Shown piece by piece: positions 1 to 8,170 of a stretch of 64,000 nt of DNA; within the stretch, counting starts at the first letter, position 1, and each line of letters begins with the position of its first letter. The stretch is taken from positions 7,254,001 through 7,318,000 of the forward strand of contig NZ_CP107928.1 of assembly GCF_036030735.1 (NCBI RefSeq), in the 5' to 3' direction. A program made the position numbers and the translations under genes. The stretch is from Streptomyces sp. NBC_00425 (GTDB lineage Bacteria; Actinomycetota; Actinomycetes; Streptomycetales; Streptomycetaceae). Under the pieces are notes generated by a model. The model was not told where the DNA came from and ran no database searches. It saw only the letters and a program-made list of their open reading frames with translations.

Positions 1-1466
1 TACGGGCCGATCGGCGCCGGCAGCCGGGAAGTGCCCGTCAGAAGGCGGTCGACGGCCGCCGCCACCGCCCGCCCCTCGGCGATGGCCCACACGATCAGCG
101 ACTGGCCGCGCGCCGCGTCCCCCGCGGCGAAGACGCCGGGGACGTTCGTCGCGAAACCGGCGTCCCGTGCGATCGTCCCGCGAGGCTCCAGGGCCAGCCC
201 GAGCTGTTCGACGAGCCCGTCCTCCCGGTCGGGTCCGGAGAAGCCGAGGGCGAGCAGCACCAGGTCGGTGCGCAGCGCGCGTGCCGTGCCGGCCACCGGC
301 CTGCGGCGTGCGTCCACCTCGGTGAGGTGCAGGGACCGCACGTGACCGGTCTCGTCGCCGGAGAAGCGGAGCGTGGACGCGGCGAACAGCCGGGCGTCCG
401 CGTCCGCGGCCGGCGCGGACCGCAGGTCGCGCGCCTCCTCGTGCGCCGCCGAGAGGCGGTAGATCTTCGGATACGTCGGCCAGGGGTCGGCGTCCTCGTC
501 GCGCTCGGCGCCGGGCTGTGCGTAGATGTCCAACTGGGTCACGGAGGCGGCGCCCTCGCGCACCGCGGTGCCCAGGCAGTCGGCGCCCGTGTCGCCGCCG
601 CCGACGATGACGACGTGCTTCCCGGCGGCGGACATCGGGGACCTCTCCAGATCCCCCTCGCACACCCGGTTGGCGAGCGGCAGATACTCCATCGCCTGGT
701 GTATGCCGGTCAACTCCCGTCCTGGGACGTGCAGTTCGCGCCACTCGGTCGCACCGGTGGCGATCACCACGGCGTCGTAGCGGGAGCGCAGATCGGCGGC
801 CATGACGTCCCGCCCGACCGTGGTAGAGGTGCGGAACTTCGTGCCTTCGGCCCGCATCTGCTCGATCCGTCGTTCGAGATGCCGCTTCTCCATCTTGAAC
901 GCGGGAATGCCGTACCGCATCAGTCCGCCGACGCGGTCGTCCTTCTCGTAGACGGCGACCGTGTGCCCGGCCCGGGTCAACTGCTGCGCGGCGGCCAGTC
1001 CGGTGGGCCCGGAGCCGATCACGGCCACCGTTTTCCCCGACAGCCGGTCCGGCGGCCGCGGCGGGGTCAGTCCGTCGGCCCAGGCCCGGTCGGCGATGGC
1101 CGCCTCGACGTTCTTGATGGTGACGGCGGGCTGGTTGATGGCCAGGACACAACCCGCCTCGCACGGCGCCGGACACAACCGGCCGGTGAACTCGGGGAAG
1201 TTGTTCGTCGCGTGCAGCCGCTCGCCGGCCGCCCGCCAGTCCTCCCGCGACACCAGGTCGTTCCACTCCGGGATCAGATTGCCGAGCGGGCAGGCCTCGT
1301 GGCAGAACGGGACGCCGCAGTCCATGCACCGGTCGGCCTGCTCGCTGATGATGGGCAGCAGCGCCCCGGGGACGTACACCTCGTCCCAGTCCGCGACCCG
1401 TTCCCCGACCGGCCGACGGGGCCAGTCCCGGCGCGGTGTGGTCATGAATCCCTTGGGATCGGCCAT
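1..1466 (-). CDS. gltD: Glutamate synthase small (beta) subunit, GltD type; 3' end cut by window edge
   Basis: FAD- and NADPH-dependent subunit that passes electrons from NADPH to the large glutamate synthase subunit. The start ATG is at 1464-1466. About 488 residues are visible against a usual 480-490, so only a few C-terminal residues are missing. An N-terminal cysteine cluster (Cys47, 50, 55, 59 and 98, 102, 106) matches the 4Fe-4S region. GSGPTG (151-156) is the FAD-binding glycine motif and GGGDTG (289-294) the NADPH-binding motif. The usual gltB partner is absent: the next gene upstream on the same strand is an unrelated DUF1772 protein. This is therefore probably the second, stand-alone GltD copy known from streptomycetes. 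Its electron acceptor cannot be read from the sequence. Confidence 0.93.
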   Translation of the reverse strand, partial: MADPKGFMTTPRRDWPRRPVGERVADWDEVYVPGALLPIISEQADRCMDCGVPFCHEACPLGNLIPEWNDLVSREDWRAAGERLHATNNFPEFTGRLCPAPCEAGCVLAINQPAVTIKNVEAAIADRAWADGLTPPRPPDRLSGKTVAVIGSGPTGLAAAQQLTRAGHTVAVYEKDDRVGGLMRYGIPAFKMEKRHLERRIEQMRAEGTKFRTSTTVGRDVMAADLRSRYDAVVIATGATEWRELHVPGRELTGIHQAMEYLPLANRVCEGDLERSPMSAAGKHVVIVGGGDTGADCLGTAVREGAASVTQLDIYAQPGAERDEDADPWPTYPKIYRLSAAHEEARDLRSAPAADADARLFAASTLRFSGDETGHVRSLHLTEVDARRRPVAGTARALRTDLVLLALGFSGPDREDGLVEQLGLALEPRGTIARDAGFATNVPGVFAAGDAARGQSLIVWAIAEGRAVAAAVDRLLTGTSRLPAPIGP

Positions 1467-1612
1467 GGGCGTGCCCCTTGCGTACGCGTACGACAGGCCG
1501 AGCGTCGTCGGGCGGCACTCTCCAGGCCACGATACGTTCTGTCGGCCCCGTACGCAGGGGGGAGTGATGGGGGAGTGACACAGGTGCTTCGGTCGGATCG
1601 GAGGCGCTTCGG

Positions 1613-2092
1613 TCAGACCAGGGCGAGGAGGTAGACGGCCGCCGAGGCCGCGGACGCGAGCGTGCGCACATGGTTCCACCGCGTCCACTCCCGCAGGTAG
1701 ACGGGCCAGTACGCGACGGCCTCCGGCGTGTCCGCCTCCTTCCGCATCAGCGTCTCGTTGCGGGGCACGTTCGCCATGACGGTCACGCCGAACGCGCCGC
1801 ACAGGTACAGCGCGCTGCCCACCAGCAGGCGCACGGTCCCGTGGTCCGGCCACAACACGAACGTCACCACGGTGATCACCGCGCACAGTGCCGCGGAGCC
1901 GAGGAACAGGACCATGAACACCGGTGTCATCGCCGAGGTGTTGATCGCGTTCATGGCCGCCACGCCCTGCGCGGGCGGCAGCGCGGCGAGCCCTCGCATC
2001 ACCAGGACGGAGAAGGCGCAGAAGACCCCGGCCATCAGTCCCGTCGTCAGTGCGCCCAGCACCGCGAGCACCACATACGGTCCCTCGATCAT
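1613..2092 (-). CDS. DUF1772 (anthrone-oxygenase-like) membrane protein
   Basis: Protein of 159 residues with four hydrophobic stretches, the layout of DUF1772 (anthrone oxygenase-like) integral membrane proteins. The N-terminal segment after MIEGPYV and the segments near residues 50-75, 85-105 and 140-159 look like membrane helices. A short soluble loop carries the family-like NVPRNETL sequence. The ATG at 2092 is chosen because the hydrophobic protein begins there and a GGGAG lies 11 nt upstream; longer in-frame starts would add a low-complexity leader. The function is unknown. The gene lies upstream of gltD on the same strand with a 146-bp gap, so co-transcription is possible but not shown. 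Confidence 0.8.
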   Translation of the reverse strand: MIEGPYVVLAVLGALTTGLMAGVFCAFSVLVMRGLAALPPAQGVAAMNAINTSAMTPVFMVLFLGSAALCAVITVVTFVLWPDHGTVRLLVGSALYLCGAFGVTVMANVPRNETLMRKEADTPEAVAYWPVYLREWTRWNHVRTLASAASAAVYLLALV

Positions 2093-2278
2093 GACAACGT
2101 CAACTCCCACCCGTCGAGCGTGATCCTGCCCGGTACCGCCTCTCACCTCAAGTGAAAACCCGCTCATGATCGTCGACCATCGTCGAGACGCGCGACGGCA
2201 TGCGCGGGCGTCCGGGTCGCCACCGGGTGCCGGGGCGCCCGGCCCCCCGGTGCGCGGGGGCGTCGAAGACATCGGGGC

Positions 2279-2348
2279 GCGGGGCGCCAGACGCGGGGCG
2301 CCAGACGCGGGGCGCGTGGCGCGGGGCGCGTGGCGCGGGGCCCCGGTG
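2279..2348. repeat. 14-bp tandem repeat array in the 2093-2443 intergenic gap
   Basis: Four to five head-to-tail 14-bp units: two identical copies of GCGGGGCGCCAGAC (2279-2306), two of the variant GCGGGGCGCGTGGC (2307-2334), and a decayed fifth copy. They sit in the 351-bp stretch between the DUF1772 and DUF2293 genes, where I see no other gene. The copies differ as two sub-families, which fits slippage expansion. Confidence 0.85.
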
Positions 2349-2443
2349 TCCCAGGCGTCGGAGCGCCGGCGCCCGGCATCGCCGCCCCGTCCCGGTCGTC
2401 CCCTCCGCCCTCTCAGAGCCGCGCGGTACGTACCCCGCCTCTG

Positions 2444-3181
2444 CTAGGCCGCGGTGACGCCGTCCCGGGCCGTCCGGACGTCCCGGTCCCCGCCCCATGT
2501 GCGGATCAGGGTCTCCACGTCCCCCGCGATCCGGCGGCGCGCCTCGTGCCGTGGCACGCCGCTCATCAACAGCCGGTCGTACGGCGTGTCCAGGTGCCGG
2601 ACCGACGCCCTGACCGCGAAGACGACCGCCGCCTCGGACAGCGCCCGCCCGGCGGCGCTGCGGCCGACCCGGCCGCTGCCGCGCAGCGAGGCGTGCGCGG
2701 CGATCCCGTGCGCCCGGTCTTCCGGACAGCCGGGGAACAGCCGCAAGATCTCGGCCGCGAACGACTCGGCGAAGCGCGCGTCCTGCGCAGACCGCAGCCT
2801 GGCGTCGCGCGCCCGGCGCCGGCGCCGGGCCTCCGCGTCCGCCAGGCACCGCTCCTCGGCACGGGCGAGCGCCGCCTCCTCGACCAGGACGCCCTGCCGT
2901 TCGTACCGACCCTTGCGCCGGTTGAACCGGACGACCACCACCGACAGCCCGCTCTCCTCCCGTGACCTGCGCGTCAGCGCCGTGTCGCCGCTCGGCAGGA
3001 ACACCAGGTGCCCGAGGTCGGCGCAGTCCAGGCAGCGCGGCGCGGCGTCCTCCAGGACCAGCATCGGCAACGGCCCGCGTCGGCAACCGGCGCATTGCTT
3101 CCGCCGTAACGGCTGGACGGCCAGAAGGCCGGACCCGACACCGACCGCGGGTCCGGGGGTGGGGAGGGCTGCGCTTGCCAT
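2444..3181 (-). CDS. DUF2293 domain-containing protein
   Basis: Protein of 245 residues. The N-terminal part contains two CxxC pairs (CAGC and, further on, CLDC), arranged like a small zinc ribbon. An arginine-rich helical middle segment follows (residues about 90-140). The C-terminal part has the DUF2293 signature (AAVVFAVRASVRHLDTPYD, then a segment ending in IRTWG). The ATG at 3181 is preferred because GGGGA lies 11 nt upstream; an in-frame GTG at 3208 would add nine residues. The function is unknown. The gene is divergent from the kinase-like gene at 3262, so the 80-bp gap must hold both promoters. Confidence 0.78.
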   Translation of the reverse strand: MASAALPTPGPAVGVGSGLLAVQPLRRKQCAGCRRGPLPMLVLEDAAPRCLDCADLGHLVFLPSGDTALTRRSREESGLSVVVVRFNRRKGRYERQGVLVEEAALARAEERCLADAEARRRRRARDARLRSAQDARFAESFAAEILRLFPGCPEDRAHGIAAHASLRGSGRVGRSAAGRALSEAAVVFAVRASVRHLDTPYDRLLMSGVPRHEARRRIAGDVETLIRTWGGDRDVRTARDGVTAA

Positions 3182-3261
3182 GGGGGTGTCATTCCCCGTC
3201 CCCGGCACAGCGGCACCTGCCCACCTCCGGTCACCTGATCCGCCTGACGCATCATGGCCGT

Positions 3262-3894
3262 GTGCGACTCGAAGCGATCACCTGGGAACGGCTCGGCGAC
3301 GTCCTCACCGAGCGCCTGCTCGAGCTGGAACCGGACGACGGCAGCCCCTGGCGCCGCATCGCCTTCGACGGCGCGCCGGCGGCCCGCCCCGGAGACCTCG
3401 CCGAGCGCGTCGCGGAAGCGCTGCGCACCCGCGGCCGGCCTTCGCGCGTCGTGGACGCGCACGGCTTCCTGCGCCCGGCCTCCCTCCGCCTGGAGTACGG
3501 CCGTCACGACGTGGACGCGTACCTCGACGGCTGGTTCGACACCGGCGCCCTGTGGCGCGAGGTGTTCAACCCGCTCGAGGCCGACGGCGACGGGCGCATC
3601 CTGCCCGACCTGCGGGACCCCGTCACCGACCGTGCCACCCGCAGCGACTACGTCCCGCTGCCGCCGGGAGGCTTTCTGCTGCTGCACGGTCCGCTCCTGC
3701 TGCGGCACTGGTTCCCCTTCGACCTGACGGTCCACGCCCTCCTCTCCCCTGCCGCCCTGCGACGCCGTACCCCCGAAGCCGACCAGTGGACGCTGCCTGC
3801 CTTCGAGCGGTACGCCCAGGAGACCGACCCCGCCGCCACCGCGGATGTGCTCGTCCGGGCGGACGACCCCCGCCACCCGGCCTGGGGCGGCTGA
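3262..3894 (+). CDS. Uridine-kinase-like protein with degenerate P-loop
   Basis: Protein of 210 residues that aligns in layout with the uridine kinase/phosphoribulokinase-like NTPases often annotated as uridine kinase in Streptomyces. The strand before the expected P-loop is present (IAFDG), but the loop itself reads GAPAARPGD instead of GxxxxGK[ST], so the phosphate-binding lysine is missing. Downstream features are kept: an aspartate-rich DVDAYLDGWFDTGAL segment, and LLLHGPLLLRHWFPFDLTVHA, which resembles the conserved core of the family. The GTG start at 3262 is taken as the first start that keeps the family N-terminus; no clear ribosome-binding site is seen. It may be a non-catalytic binding protein. 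Confidence 0.7.
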   Translation: MRLEAITWERLGDVLTERLLELEPDDGSPWRRIAFDGAPAARPGDLAERVAEALRTRGRPSRVVDAHGFLRPASLRLEYGRHDVDAYLDGWFDTGALWREVFNPLEADGDGRILPDLRDPVTDRATRSDYVPLPPGGFLLLHGPLLLRHWFPFDLTVHALLSPAALRRRTPEADQWTLPAFERYAQETDPAATADVLVRADDPRHPAWGG

Positions 3895-4081
3895 CCTCCG
3901 GGACCGCGCGGGCGACTTCGGCGCCGGCGAACCGCCCACGGCAGGGACGGCACCCGGCCTCTCCGCCCGACGAGCCGTGCGGAGTTGAGATGCGGGCGCC
4001 CGGCGGCGCGGCGAGAATGAAGGGCGCCGGGACTGCGGCGCCCCCGCGCCGCGCCGGCCGCCCGGCACCGGGAGGTACGTC

Positions 4082-4516
4082 ATGACCACCGCCGGAGACA
4101 TCATGCACCGGGGCGCCCAGTGGATCCCCGCCCACGAGACCCTCGACCGCGCCGCCCAGCTGATGCGCGAACTGAACGTCGGGGCGCTGCCGATCAGCGA
4201 CGAGAACGAGCGGCTCTGCGGCATCCTCACCGACCGGGACATCGTCGTCGGCTGTGTGGCCGTGGGCCGCGACCCCGCCCAGGTCACCGCCGGGGACATG
4301 GCCCACGGAACACCACGCTGGATCGACGCGCGCGCGGACGTCGGCGAGGTGCTGCAGGAGATGAAGGACCACCAGATCCGCCGGCTTCCCGTCATCGAGA
4401 ACAAACGCCTGGTGGGCATGATCAGCGAAGCCGACCTCGCCCGGCACCTGACCGACGACCAGATCGCCGCCTGGGCGGAGAGCGTCTACGCGAGGAGCGG
4501 GCCGACCCCGGCATGA
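4082..4516 (+). CDS. Tandem CBS-domain protein
   Basis: A stand-alone pair of CBS domains (residues about 8-62 and 72-128) in 144 residues. Each contains the typical LxxAAxLM / VGALPI / GILTDRDI pattern, and the second reads VGEVLQEM then RRLPVIENKRLVGMIS. Such Bateman modules bind adenosine nucleotides and act as energy or stress sensors; no effector domain is attached. GGGAGG 6 nt upstream of the ATG supports the start. The gene is convergent with corA, whose stop lies 22 bp beyond its own. The binding partner cannot be inferred. Confidence 0.9.
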   Translation: MTTAGDIMHRGAQWIPAHETLDRAAQLMRELNVGALPISDENERLCGILTDRDIVVGCVAVGRDPAQVTAGDMAHGTPRWIDARADVGEVLQEMKDHQIRRLPVIENKRLVGMISEADLARHLTDDQIAAWAESVYARSGPTPA

Positions 4517-4537
4517 CGACACCCCGGGCCGCCGCCG

Positions 4538-5665
4538 TCAGAGCCAGCCGTTGCGCCGGAAGCCGCGGTGCAGGATCAGGCAGCCGATGGATATCGCCAC
4601 GATGACCAAGGGATAACCGAACCTCCAGTGCAGCTCCGGCATGGAGTCGAAGTTCATGCCGTACACCCCGCAGACCATCGTCGGCACGGCGATGACCGCC
4701 GCCCACGCCGTGATCTTGCGCATGTCCTCGTTCTGCGCGACCGTGACCTGCGCCAGATGCGCCTGCAGAATCGAGTTGAGCAGCTCGTCGAAGGCCGCGA
4801 TCTGCTCCGTGGCACGCAACAGGTGGTCCGAGACGTCCCGGAAGTAGGCCTGTATCTCCGGGTCGACCACCCGCACCGGCCGGTCCGCGAGGTCCAGCAG
4901 GGGACGGCCGAGCGGGACCACCGCCCGTTTCAGCTGCAGGAGTTCCCGCTTGAGCTGATAGATGCGCCCCGGGTCGGCCCGTGCGCCGTTCTCCGCGAAC
5001 ACGTCCGTCTCGACCTGGTCGATGTCCGCCTGCACGGCGTCGACGACGTGGAGATAGTCGTCGACCACGTGGTCCGCGACGGCGTGCAGCACCGCCGACG
5101 GCCCCTTGGCCAGCTGCGCCGCGTCGGACTCCAGTGCCTCGCGCAACGGTCCGAGCGAGCCGTGCCGCCCGTGCCGCACCGTGATCACGAAGTCCCGTCC
5201 GACGAACACCATGATCTCGCCGGTGTCGACCACCTCGCTCGTCGCGGTCAGCTCCTCGTGCTCGACGTAGCAGACCGTCTTGAACACCGCGAACAACGTC
5301 TCGCCGTACCGCTCGACCTTCGGCCGCTGATGGGCCTCGACGGCGTCCTCGACGGCCAGTGGATGCAGGTCGAAGAGCTGGGCGACGCCGGCGAACTCGT
5401 CGTTCGTCGGCTCGTGCAGACCGAGCCACACGAAGCCGTGACCGCTCCGGCGCACCCGCTCCACCGTGTCGACGAGATCCACGCCGTGCTCGGCCCGCAC
5501 GCCGTCCCGGTACGTCACGCAGTTCACCACCGAGGACCCCAGCGGGGACCGTGCGTGATGGCTCAGGTCGACCCGGGGGCGTCGCCGCGCCAGCCGTGCC
5601 ACCCCACGCAGGCCGCCGACCCTTCCGAGGCCCGTGACCTTCCGCAGATTCCCCGCCATGGTCAT
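4538..5665 (-). CDS. corA: CorA-family magnesium/divalent cation channel
   Basis: Protein of 375 residues with a long soluble N-terminal part followed by two C-terminal membrane helices. The diagnostic GMN motif (336-338, context VYGMNF) ends the first helix and forms the selectivity filter of CorA pentamers. The final positively charged end (HRGFRRNGWL) is typical. The protein imports Mg2+ (also Co2+ and Ni2+) across the cytoplasmic membrane. The start at 5665 has AAGGAG 8 nt upstream; an in-frame ATG two codons later is less well placed. No Mg2+ riboswitch is recognisable in the 233-bp divergent gap. Confidence 0.93.
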   Translation of the reverse strand: MTMAGNLRKVTGLGRVGGLRGVARLARRRPRVDLSHHARSPLGSSVVNCVTYRDGVRAEHGVDLVDTVERVRRSGHGFVWLGLHEPTNDEFAGVAQLFDLHPLAVEDAVEAHQRPKVERYGETLFAVFKTVCYVEHEELTATSEVVDTGEIMVFVGRDFVITVRHGRHGSLGPLREALESDAAQLAKGPSAVLHAVADHVVDDYLHVVDAVQADIDQVETDVFAENGARADPGRIYQLKRELLQLKRAVVPLGRPLLDLADRPVRVVDPEIQAYFRDVSDHLLRATEQIAAFDELLNSILQAHLAQVTVAQNEDMRKITAWAAVIAVPTMVCGVYGMNFDSMPELHWRFGYPLVIVAISIGCLILHRGFRRNGWL

Positions 5666-5898
5666 CCGGGTCTCCTTGCGTGTTTCTTCCCGCGCCGTGA
5701 CCTGCGCCCTGCCGCGCCAGTCTGCCAGGCCCGCGCACGCCGTGGGCAAGCCTGTGGAAAGGAAGGATTCCGCTTTGTTCCCACCTGTGGACGAAGGGAT
5801 TTCGGGCTGCTCAGGGGAGCCGCGCCCGCCTCTCCCGACACATGATCCCGGCCGCGTCGACCACCTCCGGCGGGTCGCACGGCTGGGATGATCGGCGC

Positions 5899-6693
5899 AT
5901 GACGCGACCCGACGGATACCTCCTCGACAACCGGCAGCCCGAGGCGGGGGAACGCTTCGACGCCTTCGCCGCACTCTTCGACCCGACCACGTTCCGTCAT
6001 CTCGAAGGGCTCGGGGTCGGCCCCGGCTGGCGGTGCTGGGAGGCCGGCGCGGGCGGCACCTCCGTCGTGTCCTGGCTGGCGAAGAAGGTCGGTCCGACCG
6101 GCAAGGTCCTCGCGACCGACATCGACACCTCGCGGCTGACGTCGGCCGCCCGCCCGCCGATCGAGGTCCGCGTCCACGACCTCGGCGCCGGCGAGCCGCC
6201 GATGGAGGGCTTCGATCTGGTGCACGCCCGGCTCGTTCTGGTCCACGTGCCGGACCGGGAGCGGGCGCTGCGGTCGATGGTGGGCGCACTGCGCCCGGGC
6301 GGACGGCTGCTGATCGAGGACGCCGACCCCGCCCTGCAGCCGCTGCTCTGCCCCGACGAGCACGGCCCGGAGCAGCAGCTCGCGAACCGTCTGCGGCACG
6401 GCTTCCGTGAGCTCCTCGCCGGCCGGGGTGCCGACCTCTCCTACGGCCGCAAGCTGCCCCGGCTGCTGCGTGAGGCCGGACTGCGCCGAGTCGAGGCCGA
6501 CGCCTACTTCCCCGTCACCTCGCCCGCCTCCGCCGCCCTGGAGTCCGCGACGGTGCGCCAGATCCGCGAGCAGCTCGTCGGGGCGGGCGTCGCGACGGAC
6601 GAGGAGATCGACCGTCATCTGGCGAACGTCGCCGAGGGCAGCATGGACCTGGCGACGGCCCCGATGATCTCGGCCTGGGGACGCAAGGAGTAA
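5899..6693 (+). CDS. Class I SAM-dependent methyltransferase
   Basis: Protein of 264 residues with a Rossmann-type methyltransferase core. Motif I is WEAGAGGTSV (about residues 50-60). An acidic end of strand 2 (ATDIDTSRL) and a late motif (LRPGGRLLIEDADPA) follow. The substrate is not recognisable. The start ATG at 5899 follows the sequence MTRPDGYLLDN common to this family; upstream in-frame codons lack a ribosome-binding site. The gene is divergent from corA and its transcription ends in a GC-rich gap containing a 23-bp direct repeat. Confidence 0.85.
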   Translation: MTRPDGYLLDNRQPEAGERFDAFAALFDPTTFRHLEGLGVGPGWRCWEAGAGGTSVVSWLAKKVGPTGKVLATDIDTSRLTSAARPPIEVRVHDLGAGEPPMEGFDLVHARLVLVHVPDRERALRSMVGALRPGGRLLIEDADPALQPLLCPDEHGPEQQLANRLRHGFRELLAGRGADLSYGRKLPRLLREAGLRRVEADAYFPVTSPASAALESATVRQIREQLVGAGVATDEEIDRHLANVAEGSMDLATAPMISAWGRKE

Positions 6694-6736
6694 CGAGACC
6701 GCAGAGGCCCGCGGAGGGCGCAGGCCGCGCCGCGGG

Positions 6737-6790
6737 AAGGGCGCGCCGCGGAACGGGGGCCCTGGTGAAGGCGCGCCGTGGAACGGGGGC
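6737..6790. repeat. Imperfect 23-24 bp direct repeat
   Basis: Two copies at 6737-6760 and 6768-6790 that share GCGCGCCG and GAACGGGGGC blocks and differ by one G insertion and one C/T change. They lie in the 169-bp gap between the convergent methyltransferase and kinase genes. No function is evident. Confidence 0.7.
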
Positions 6791-6862
6791 GAGGAGAGGC
6801 GCACGGGCGGGGACGGACGACTCGGCGCCCCCCGGAGCGCCCGGCACGGGCGGTGCGTGGCG

Positions 6863-8170
6863 TCAGCCCGCCCGGACGGGCCGGTCCGTCGTCGTCGCCT
6901 TGTCCTCTTCCGGTGTCGGCGGTCTGGCGCCCACCCGTTCCACGGCCCGGGCCCCTGCCCGGCATCCCTCGACCGCCGCGACCGCGGCGTCGACGCCCGT
7001 GAGCAGCGCGGCGAGGAACGCACCGGTGAACGCGTCGCCGGCGCCCGTGGTGTCCCGGGGAGCCGCGGGGGCCGCGGGAACGCGGGCGAGGACAGTGCCC
7101 CCGCGGGCCACCAGCGCGCCGTCCGCCCCCTGCTTGGCCACCACCAGCGGCACATGGCGGCTCAGCTCGGCCGCCGCGTCCGCCCCGTCGGGCACCCCGG
7201 TGAGCAGACGGGCCTCGTCACGGCTGGGCAGCAGCACGTCCACGTCCTGGACGAGGCTCAGGAAGCGGGGGAGGCCCAGTTCCACCAGAAAGCCCGCCGA
7301 CGCGGGATCGAGGCTCACCGGGATTCCGCGCGCGCGTGCCGCCGCCGACGCCGTACGCACCAGCGCCCGTCCCGACTCCGAGAACAGGAGATAGCCGGAG
7401 AGATGGAGCCGGCCGACGCCGTCCAGCAGCGCCTCCGACCAGTCGGCGGGGGCGAGGCGCAGGGAGGCGCCGCTGTCGGTGAGGAACGTCCGCTCCGCTG
7501 CCGCGTCCGTGTCGACGAGGCAGATCACCGTGCCGGTCGGCGCCTGTGGATCCACGACGAGGAGGGGCCGCACCCCGCCGGCGGTCAAAGCCGTTTCGTG
7601 CCAGGTCACCGATTCCGCGCCCACCCGGCCGAGCAGCCGGACGTCCGCACAGCCCCAGTGGGCGGCCCAGCACGCCACGTTGGCGCCCGCGCCGCCCGGC
7701 AGCGTCCGGATCACCGCGACCGTGTCCGTTCCCGAGGCCGGCGTGCCCCTGTGCCGGGCGACGACGTCCGTCACCACGTCCCCGACGACCAGCAGCGCAC
7801 CGCCGATCGGAGGACCCGACGGTGCGCGTCCGGACGTGCCCTCGGACACGGACGCCGCCTTCGGTCCTGCCGTCGCCCCGGCCCGCACGACCGCCCCGGA
7901 TCCGACCCGCACGTCCGCGCCGGACATCCCCTCCGCGCCGGACATCCCCTCCGTGCCGGAGGTCCCCTCCGTGCCGGACATCCCCTCCGTGCCGGAGGTC
8001 CCCTCCGTGCCGGACATCCCCTCCGTGCCGGAGGTCCCCTCCGTGCCGGAGGTCCCCTCCGTGCCGGAGGTCCCCTCCGCGTCCGCGTGCGGCCTCGCGT
8101 CCGCGGACGTCTCCGCGTTCCGGACCGGGCCGGCGTGATGGTGGTGCGCCCCGTCCGGTCGCGCCGTCAC
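6863..8170 (-). CDS. PfkB-family sugar/pseudouridine kinase with repeat-bearing N-terminal extension
   Basis: Ribokinase-like kinase. The core begins near residue 113 ([12 protein letters not shown]). It has the substrate-binding GGAGANVA segment and the catalytic DTTGAGD motif (373-379), whose final Asp is the base. The chosen GTG at 8170 overlaps the psuG stop as GTGA, so translation is coupled. A partner role in pseudouridine breakdown (pseudouridine kinase, supplying PsuG) is likely from position. The oddity is the first ~112 residues: an Ala/His-rich leader, then nine EG[TM]SG[TA] hexapeptides (32-85), absent from ordinary PfkB enzymes. If translation instead starts at an internal Met (52, 64, 76 or 82), the repeat would be partly untranslated. 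The enzyme call is firm; the exact start is not. Confidence 0.85.
   Translation of the reverse strand: MTARPDGAHHHHAGPVRNAETSADARPHADAEGTSGTEGTSGTEGTSGTEGMSGTEGTSGTEGMSGTEGTSGTEGMSGAEGMSGADVRVGSGAVVRAGATAGPKAASVSEGTSGRAPSGPPIGGALLVVGDVVTDVVARHRGTPASGTDTVAVIRTLPGGAGANVACWAAHWGCADVRLLGRVGAESVTWHETALTAGGVRPLLVVDPQAPTGTVICLVDTDAAAERTFLTDSGASLRLAPADWSEALLDGVGRLHLSGYLLFSESGRALVRTASAAARARGIPVSLDPASAGFLVELGLPRFLSLVQDVDVLLPSRDEARLLTGVPDGADAAAELSRHVPLVVAKQGADGALVARGGTVLARVPAAPAAPRDTTGAGDAFTGAFLAALLTGVDAAVAAVEGCRAGARAVERVGARPPTPEEDKATTTDRPVRAG
7916..8077. repeat. Nine tandem 18-bp repeats inside the PfkB kinase gene
   Basis: Nine uninterrupted 18-bp units, each encoding EG[TM]SG[TA] on the minus strand (residues 32-85 of the kinase). 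The unit length is a multiple of three, so copy-number change would keep the reading frame. Threonine/methionine alternation at the third residue gives a partial 36-bp higher-order period. Confidence 0.92.

Noticed and set aside
5666..5898. Mg2+ riboswitch ahead of corA
   Set aside because: No M-box or ykkC-like landmarks are found in the corA leader; it has an ordinary AAGGAG site.
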